DNA from: Hydrangea macrophylla
Lineage: Eukaryota; Streptophyta; Magnoliopsida; Cornales; Hydrangeaceae
Direction: 5' to 3'
Length of the DNA stretch: 64,000 nucleotides
Assembly: GCA_033977485.1 (NCBI GenBank)
Contig: CM066982.1
Location: 30,110,218 to 30,174,217 of the forward strand
Below the pieces are notes generated by a model. That model was not told where the DNA came from. It searched no databases and saw only the letters and a list, made by a program, of their open reading frames with translations. Both the position numbers and the translations under genes were made by a program. Shown here in pieces: positions 58,114 through 64,000 of this stretch. Each line of letters starts with the position of its first letter. Position 1 is the first letter of the stretch.

Positions 58114-58916
58114 CTTGGCTATACGAGTTCGAATACTCTGGTCATAGCGAACTGTGAAGTCAAACCTAGGGTTGCAGCTGCTGAGCACATATCACAGGTT
58201 ATGATAATGCTATATTTCACTATTCTTCTTTGCATTTATCTACTGATGATCGTGAACCGATCCATGCTTCTTTGGTTTCTCTTACTACCTGCTTGCTTGA
58301 TTTTCCAGTTCAATGAAGAAGCACGCACGCCATTTGTAAAGAAATATAAAATGATCTTACATCGTGGAGAGGTATGACCCATCCATAAATGTATACTTGA
58401 AATCACAAAGATATGTGTTGGATTCATGTGAATTTATATCTGGATTCATTAATGAGTGTTGTGAGTTTATCTACATGATTTCACTTTACCTTCTGCAAAA
58501 ATCTATATGACTTAAACTAGTTTTATGGATGTAGTATAAATATCTAAATTTTATGGTGTTTGAACTTTGAAGTGATGGGAAATATATTCATGTCAAATAG
58601 ATTGATGTTATTTGCCGTCATGACTAAATATCTTGTTGCAGGTGAACAGATTAGGGAGTTTCCACAAAACAAAAATATTGTGGCACCCCACACTGACAGC
58701 CCCGATGTAAGTGATTAGATTAAGATTTCGTGTATTCTATTTCGAGGACACTCGATTTTGAGATAGTCATGAAGTCTTTGATCTGCCTTAGTTTATTGTG
58801 AAAGTTAGATTTAAATTAATTTATTAAAACCGTCGAATCAGGTTCTCCTTTGGGATGTTGAAGCTCAACTTAATTGTCATGCTATTCTTGGAGCTGCTGA
58901 TTCTCATTCAGACATG
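58114..58916 (+). pseudogene. MSI4/FVE-like WD40 gene fragment (captured)
   Basis: Four exon pieces with good splice sites: about 58114-58197 (SNTLVIANCEVKPRVAAAEH), 58309-58371 (FNEEARTPFVKKYKMILHRG), 58642-58706 (FPQNKNIVAPHTDSPD after a one-base deletion near 58652) and 58842-58916 (VLLWDVEAQLNCHAILGAAD). Together they match the N-terminal part of the MSI4/FVE class of WD40 histone-binding proteins (RBBP4/7 family), just before and into the first WD repeat. The rest of the propeller is absent. Introns are retained (111, 270 and 135 bp), so capture was from genomic DNA, not from mRNA. Non-functional as a WD40 protein. Confidence 0.8.
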
Positions 58917-60223
58917 GTGTGTTCTATTTTCTTTGCAGGATACTTGAAAAATTCCACCAAGTGAATACTTGAAAAATGATATGTTTATTATGCAATTTAC
59001 TAGAGCTCTCTTGTGGTAGTTCCCTTTTTTCTTTAGTATATAACCGATTTTAATTTACAGTAAGACTTGATTTATATCTCTTTCCAAAGCATTCTTTGTT
59101 TTTTTAGTGCTTGCATATTTGTTCAATTGACATGGCCTTTAAAATTGACTGGTAAAAGAAGTCTGATTGGGAAGGGTGCATAGGAGTCTTCTTTACTGCA
59201 GGAACATCATCAGTTTTTCTTTTTCTTTTTGCTTCTTGGTTTTTCTTTAAGAGCTTCTGAGATATTTGCGTTTGAGACTTTGTATTTGAAATTTGATTAT
59301 GTGAAGTCATGGAATGATCTAGTACTCTTATATCTATGTGTAGTTATTTACATAAGTGCTAATCGAACCAAAAAGGTTCGAATGAAGTGAACCACAAACC
59401 AAAAAAGTGAACCAACTGATACTACCCCCTCGTACCCTGAACTGAGGCAAGTGACGTACCACTCACCCGAACCCGTACCACGCACCGGGGTGAACCACGT
59501 TCCAGGTAACATTGCACCAGACCATACCCATACTTATGCTTGGAGATGTTTTCTAATCAATGCGTTGAACAAATAGGAAAAATATTATCTACACCTTTTT
59601 GCTTTTGTTGAAAATATCCACCTCTACAAATGATATGAAATACAATTTAAAGCTTGGGAAGTACACAACTTAGGTTAGTTAAGAACAAATTTGTGAATGG
59701 GGCCGCTCCCCCTTCTTTCCGCCTTCTTATAGGTTGTATGGCAACTTGACCTTTCGAGGTTATTTTAGCCTTTATTATCATTTGAGAGGGTAACTTTGGC
59801 ATATCATAGTGATGTTATCGTTAGTCCGTAAGTCTGTACGAAGTTAAATGTATATAAAATCAATCACTTCAGATTGTGGTTTCTTTTTTATGTCATTTCT
59901 TCCACTTCAACATGGAAAGATGTGTAACAGTTCATGACTTCTATAATCTTACTAGGTTATTCCAGACTTGCTACTTGATTTAGTTTCTTGTTATCTTGAT
60001 ATATTTAAATTGAAACAGTTGGATCTTTTGTTAGATAAATAGCTTTGCTACCAAGTTAAATGCAATTCATGCTTCTCTAGTCTTTTATTAATGAGCAAGG
60101 AGAAAACAAGTAAAGGGGGTTGACAAGCTGTATGTGATACATATGTTGGCAAATATTGGACTCTTTCATACATCGAGAATGGGATACGAATGACATATAA
60201 CTTAGTATTGCAATGTGATGTAG
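58917..60223 (+). other. CACTA interior, no gene recognised
   Basis: Intron-like AT-rich DNA. The stretch 59361-59520 with repeated GAACC/GGTTC words and a run rich in GTACC and ACGTACC differs in composition and may be a small repeat of its own. Confidence 0.35.
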
Positions 60224-60505
60224 GTTAAACTAAAGCAAGGATTGAAGATAGCCATGAGTATTGCAGGTGAGGGAAATGCATATCTTCAAGTAAGCCTGAT
60301 ACCAGTCTCTGATTTGTTGAAGCCTTTTTTTCCATCACTGCTTTAAAACCTACTACGTTATGTGCTTGTCATATAGGAAAGTCAATTTTGGAAGCTTTAC
60401 CATGAAGATCAACCTTCCTGCAAAATAGTTATGAGAACTTCCGCGGGGCTAGTACATCTTCTAGCATGTCTAACGGAACCATTTATGCCATCTTTTTCTC
60501 TTGAG
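60224..60505 (+). pseudogene. Methionyl-tRNA synthetase gene fragment (captured)
   Basis: Two exons joined by an 87-bp intron: 60224-60289 (VKLKQGLKIAMSIAGEGNAY) and 60377-60505 (ESQFWKLYHEDQPSCKIVMR then LVHLLACLTEPFMPSFSLE). They match the anticodon-binding alpha-helical domain of eukaryotic cytosolic methionyl-tRNA synthetase, including the EPFMPSFS motif. Both exons are open and in phase, and the splice sites (TAG|GTT, CAA|GTAAG, TAG|GAA, GAG|GTAAT) are sound. The catalytic domain is absent, so this is a fragment. Confidence 0.85.
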
Positions 60506-61948
60506 GTAATATCAACTACTCAGAGCTTGATGTTGCATTTTTGGAAACGTAAGCGTAATATATCATGGGCATGGTTGTTAGAGTAGGTCAATTCATACAA
60601 GTTGATTCGGGCTTTAGAAAGTTTTTAGTTTTAAGTTAAAAACTTTCAACATTTTCAGCCTTGATAGCATGAAACCTGTGTTAAATTGTAATTTTCATCA
60701 TTTTAAGCTCTGTACTGATATTTCTAAATCTATGCTCTATGCTGTACTGGACATGTCTATGATTATTTTTTTTTCTCGAAAAGGTGAATCTTATGTCATG
60801 ATTCATAATTTTGACAGACTGATTCACAATTCAACACCAATGATCATGCCTACTCATGCTGCATTATTTTTGCTATGCCTCTTTAGGTACTTAAGTTAAA
60901 CCATATATCTAAGGTCAATAACCTCAGTTAAACCATGCTTTTACACATCTTCCCTAGTCCCTACTATCTCAACCTCCGTTAAGTAGGTGGGTGGTTTGAT
61001 TCTTTTTCAGTTTTTAGTTGTTGAGTTCATTTTCTTTACTCTTCTTTGGGTTCACATGAATTGACTATATATGCTGCTAAAGTGGAGTAACGTGCTAGCT
61101 GGTTATTTGTGTGAGAGCACTAGGGCCTGAGTGCTGGTTGTATTAGGCTTGAAATATTAGACTAGAGTTAGTGATGGTTGGAATAGTTGTAGAGAACAAT
61201 CAAGAGAACCCGTACTGTTTTTCCTTTCCTGCTATTGCATTTTCAACTCCTGCTTATATTACGGCTAATTTGTTAAATCTTTGGTTATGGCTTTAGTTCT
61301 TTGTATAAGTCCATTGGAATTTGATTCTTTTTAAGCTAAAATGGTGAGAGGATGATTGCACTTCTAAGTTCTAACAGTTGTTTAGAAACTATCTGCTCAT
61401 AAGATGAAGGAACAACACAATTTTTACATGGGCAAGACTGATTTTTACGATAAAAGAACCAAGATTGTATATGCAGCAGATTGCTTGTGTTTCCTTGAGG
61501 TTGTTTACAAAGAAAAAGGGAGTTGTTCTCAGTTTAGGAAGTTGTTCAAGTTTTGTTTCAGTCGTCGATCACTTCAGCACTCTTTTCACTAAATTGCTTT
61601 GCAAGTCCAAGTTCGGAGTGATACCCAATTTACAACCGGTGGTTCAAAACCTTCCAGTGATCTCAAGATATTTTAGCTTTGCCCTTTATTCTCTTTGCCC
61701 CCCAAGATTTAAGGTAAATAAAAGGAGAACATTGAAAGAAGTTAATGTCCTTATGTAGCAACCAGTTTTTTTTAATGGTTCAAATCAGATTTGGATATCC
61801 TCAAAATAGTATCAAGTGAGCTGGTTTATAAGAACTAAGATGTACAATGGGTTGAACCGTTGAAGCATGGTTGATTGAGAGTATTGATAATGTCCTTAGG
61901 TTGCTTTGATAATGTCTATATTTCTCCTAGATCAAGACATAGATAAGT
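60506..61948 (+). other. CACTA interior, one exon-like unassigned stretch
   Basis: Mostly AT-rich. 61465-61758 is open, and its part up to 61713 ends in a donor-like AAG|GTAAAT; residues include VVDHFSTLFTKLLCKSKFGV and PVVQNLPVISRYFSFALYS. It may be an exon of a fourth captured gene, but I do not recognise it. Confidence 0.3.
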
Positions 61949-62310
61949 ATGTGCTGAAACTGATTAGTATGTGCTGAAATTGGAAATGTATGTGCTGAAA
62001 CTGGAAAATTTTGTGCTGAAATTGTAATGAAACTGACTAGAATGTGCTGAAACTGGGAAATTATGTGCTGAAATTGTGCTGAAAAACTGATTAGTATGTG
62101 CTGAAAGTGCTGAAACTGAATAGTATGTGCTGAAACTGATTAGTGTGTGCTGAAACTGGAAAATTATATGCTCCAATTGTGCTGAAAAACTTATTAGTAT
62201 GTGCTGAAAGTGCTGAAAGTGCATGAAATTGTGTGCTGAAACTGATTAGTATGTGCTGAAAGTGCTGAAATTGTGTGCTGAAACTGATCAGTGTATGTTG
62301 AAAGTGCTGA
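61949..62310 (+). repeat. Minisatellite of about 18-20 bp
   Basis: About 17 copies of TGTGCTGAAACTGATTAGTA with variants (TGTGCTGAAATTG, TGTGCTGAAAGTGCTGAAAC). Unit length varies from 9 to about 20 bp. An 86-codon minus-strand frame over it (FSTYYSVSALSAHTNQ type) is a repeat artefact. Confidence 0.85.
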
Positions 62311-62668
62311 TCTTCTTTTCTTTTCTTTTTTTTTTTTTTTTTTTTAATTTAGGAAGATTTAACTCATTTGTTAGTGTTGTGTTGCGGCTATTGCCTATAA
62401 CGCTGGCCGAGAGTCAGGTGTCAAGTATTTACTGTTTAACGTAGAAAATCTCAAAAATAAGATGCGGTTGGCTGGCCTACATATATGTAATCTCATAACT
62501 ATTTGCTGTTTAGTTGCATGGTTTATATAAAAAGTTCATTATAGGTATTTTTTCTGGTTTGTAAATATATCAAGTTCGGGTCATAATGATTTGAAAAGAC
62601 TTGTAAGGGTGTTGCGAAATTCCTATGTATATTGCTACATGATATGATATGGATGGTACGGCCGTACG

Positions 62669-62785
62669 GGTTTTGGTAACAGCGGTTTGGATGAACCCAT
62701 CAGTGTTGAGGAGCATTATCAGAGGATGGTTGCTGAAGATCCAAACAACCCTTTGTTTTTGAGAAATTATGCTCAGCTATTGGTG
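62669..62785 (+). pseudogene. TPR-protein gene fragment (captured)
   Basis: One exon-like stretch, GFGNSGLDEPISVEEHYQRM followed by VAEDPNNPLFLRNYAQLLV, ending in a donor GTG|GTGAGA. It matches the start of the TPR region of a plant tetratricopeptide-like family in which a Y-x-x-M-x-x-x-D/N-P-x-N-P-L-x-L-x-N-Y-A helix opens the repeats. Only this exon is present. Same strand as the other two captured fragments. Confidence 0.65.
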
Positions 62786-62950
62786 GTGAGATTTTTTGTT
62801 CTTTCATTCTAGCAAATATACTCTTTTTAAGAGTATTTCCTTTCTTTTGATTCTGTTAATTTTAGCGTGTGGTGTTTGAATCTGTTGAAATATTTATGTC
62901 ACTTTTAAGTTTTAATGTCAGTTTTAAGTATTTATGTCACTTTTAAGACT

Positions 62951-63930
62951 TATGTAAACTTGCGGGGAACTAACGGAATGCATAACGGATTCACGGTTCA
63001 CAAATAATGCGAAAATATGACTTTTGGATCACTTAGACTTGACTTAGTTTTGGGGGTTTTAAGTAGTGAAACGGTAAACCGCTTCACCAAATACCACGAA
63101 ACCTTACTCGCACCTCAAACATGCCTAAATAAACTTGTGGGAACTAACAGAATCATAACGGATTCACGGTTCACAAATAATTCGAAAAAAGAATTTTTTC
63201 ATCACTTAGACTTGAAAATTCTTAGTTTTGGGGGTTTTGAGTAGTGAAACGGTAAACCGCTTAACCAAACGCCACGAAACCTTACTCGCACCTCAAACAT
63301 GCCTAAAAAAACTTGCGGGAACTAACGGAATGCATAACGGTTTCACAGTTCATAAATAATGCGAAAATATGACTTTTGGATCACTTAGACTTGAAAATTC
63401 TTAGCTTTGGGGGTTTTAAGTAGTGAAACGGTAAACCGCTTCACCAAACGCCACGAAACCTTACTCACACCTCAAACATGCCTAAATAAACTTACGGGAA
63501 CTAACGGAATGCATAACAGATTCACGGTTAACAAATAATGCAAAAAAATAACTTTTGGATCACTTAGACTTGAAAATTCTTAGTTTTGGGGTTTTTGAGT
63601 AGTGAAACGGTAAACCGCTTAACCAAACGCCACGAAACCTTACTCGCACCTCAAACATGCCTAAATAAACTTGTGGGAACTAACGGAATGCATAACGGAT
63701 TCACGGTTCACAAATAATACGAAAAAATGACTTTTTCATCGCTTAGACTTGAAAATTCTTAGTTTTGGGGGTTTTGAGTAGTGAAACGGTAAACCGCTTA
63801 ACCAAATGCCACGAAACCTTACATGCACCTCAAACATGCCTAAATAAACTTGCGGGAACTAATGGAATGCATAACGGATTCACGGTTCACAAATAATGCG
63901 AAAAAATGAGTCTTTCATCATTCCTAGTCC
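62951..63930 (+). repeat. Satellite-like tandem array, period 178-179 bp, about 5.5 units
   Basis: The word CATGCCTAAATAAACTTG and its surroundings recur at 63123, 63301, 63480, 63659 and 63838, giving periods of 178, 179, 179 and 179 bp. Other fixed marks per unit are GGAATGCATAACGGATTCAC, TCTTAGTTTTGGGGGTTTT and GAAACGGTAAACCGCTT. Units differ by a few percent. The first unit abuts the CACTA subterminal repeats, and the last is cut at about 63930. Confidence 0.92.
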
Positions 63931-64000
63931 CCGAACACATTTTGGTCTCTCAAAACCCCAAATATAGTTTTACTCTTTTATTATTTTATATGTACAACCA
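63931..64000. other. Window end, no gene seen
   Basis: Unique AT-rich sequence beyond the satellite array. Confidence 0.4.

Larger units (their letters stand above)
56321..62955 (+). mobile_element. CACTA-type DNA transposon with captured gene fragments (right end not found)
   Basis: The left end CACTACAAGGAAAATTGC is the CACTA (En/Spm) terminal inverted repeat consensus, preceded by GGA as possible 3-bp target copy. It is followed by about 370 bp of subterminal repeats. Similar TTTATGTCACTTTT repeats recur at 62890-62945, suggesting the other subterminal region. No inverted CACTA terminus follows; a satellite array begins instead, so the right end is deleted or masked. No transposase was found. 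The interior carries plus-strand exon fragments of three host genes. The extent is inferred from the subterminal repeats. Confidence 0.65.

Noticed and set aside
61964..62224. 86-codon minus-strand ORF rich in Ser, Phe and His
   Set aside because: Lies wholly within the TGTGCTGAAA minisatellite.
1..64000. tRNA, rRNA or other structured RNA genes
   Set aside because: Only tRNA-complementary primer-binding sites were seen; no complete cloverleaf or rRNA sequence was found.

Overview
This is plant nuclear DNA. The signs are an LRR receptor kinase of the plant-specific subfamily XII type, Copia and Ty3 LTR retrotransposons with plant primer-binding sites, Tat-lineage gag and dual RNase H domains, a CACTA transposon, foldback MITEs and a Helitron end. 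A flowering plant is certain and a eudicot likely, but the species cannot be resolved from sequence alone. No gene in the window looks intact. It is a retrotransposon-rich stretch holding one nearly intact but nonsense-riddled receptor kinase and several gene fragments.

Layout. 1-2429: AT-rich intergenic DNA with a foldback element. 2430-6385: LRR receptor-like kinase pseudogene, two exons and no frameshift, but four in-frame stops. 6625-6815: foldback MITE. 7030-17735: a minus-strand alanyl-tRNA synthetase fragment split by a Copia element (7116-17441, 5-bp target duplication TGGCA). That Copia is itself split by a 3.9-kb LTR-like insert (10810-14680). 17736-21700: non-coding, with a Helitron 3' end and two foldback MITEs.

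21700-52448: the decayed skeleton of a Tat-lineage Ty3 element (LTR, gag, protease, RT, RNase H, extra RNase H, integrase, antisense extra ORF). Two later elements sit inside its integrase gene: a 12.85-kb gag-only Ogre-like element (28644-41494, duplication GGTAA) and a degenerate Copia (42248-51075, duplication GAAGG). In both cases the duplications place the two halves of the broken integrase frame exactly, so the order of insertion can be read directly.

52449-56310: truncated LTR debris, including a 40-bp tandem array and two antisense partial copies of the Ogre-like LTR. 56321 to about 62955: a CACTA-type transposon whose interior carries exon fragments of at least three unrelated genes (an MSI4/FVE-like WD40 protein, methionyl-tRNA synthetase and a TPR protein), all on the plus strand. 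62951-63930: a satellite-like tandem array with a period of 178-179 bp.

The observations most worth following are: (i) a possible split gag start codon in Copia 1, with the ATG and a splice donor in the LTR and the acceptor just before gag, so that splicing would remove the primer-binding site; (ii) multi-gene capture inside the CACTA element; (iii) the young gag-only Ogre-like element, whose LTR has a repeated W-box motif that differs in copy number between its two LTRs; (iv) the antisense ORF of the Tat element. I found no CRISPR array, tRNA, rRNA or bacterial-type system.
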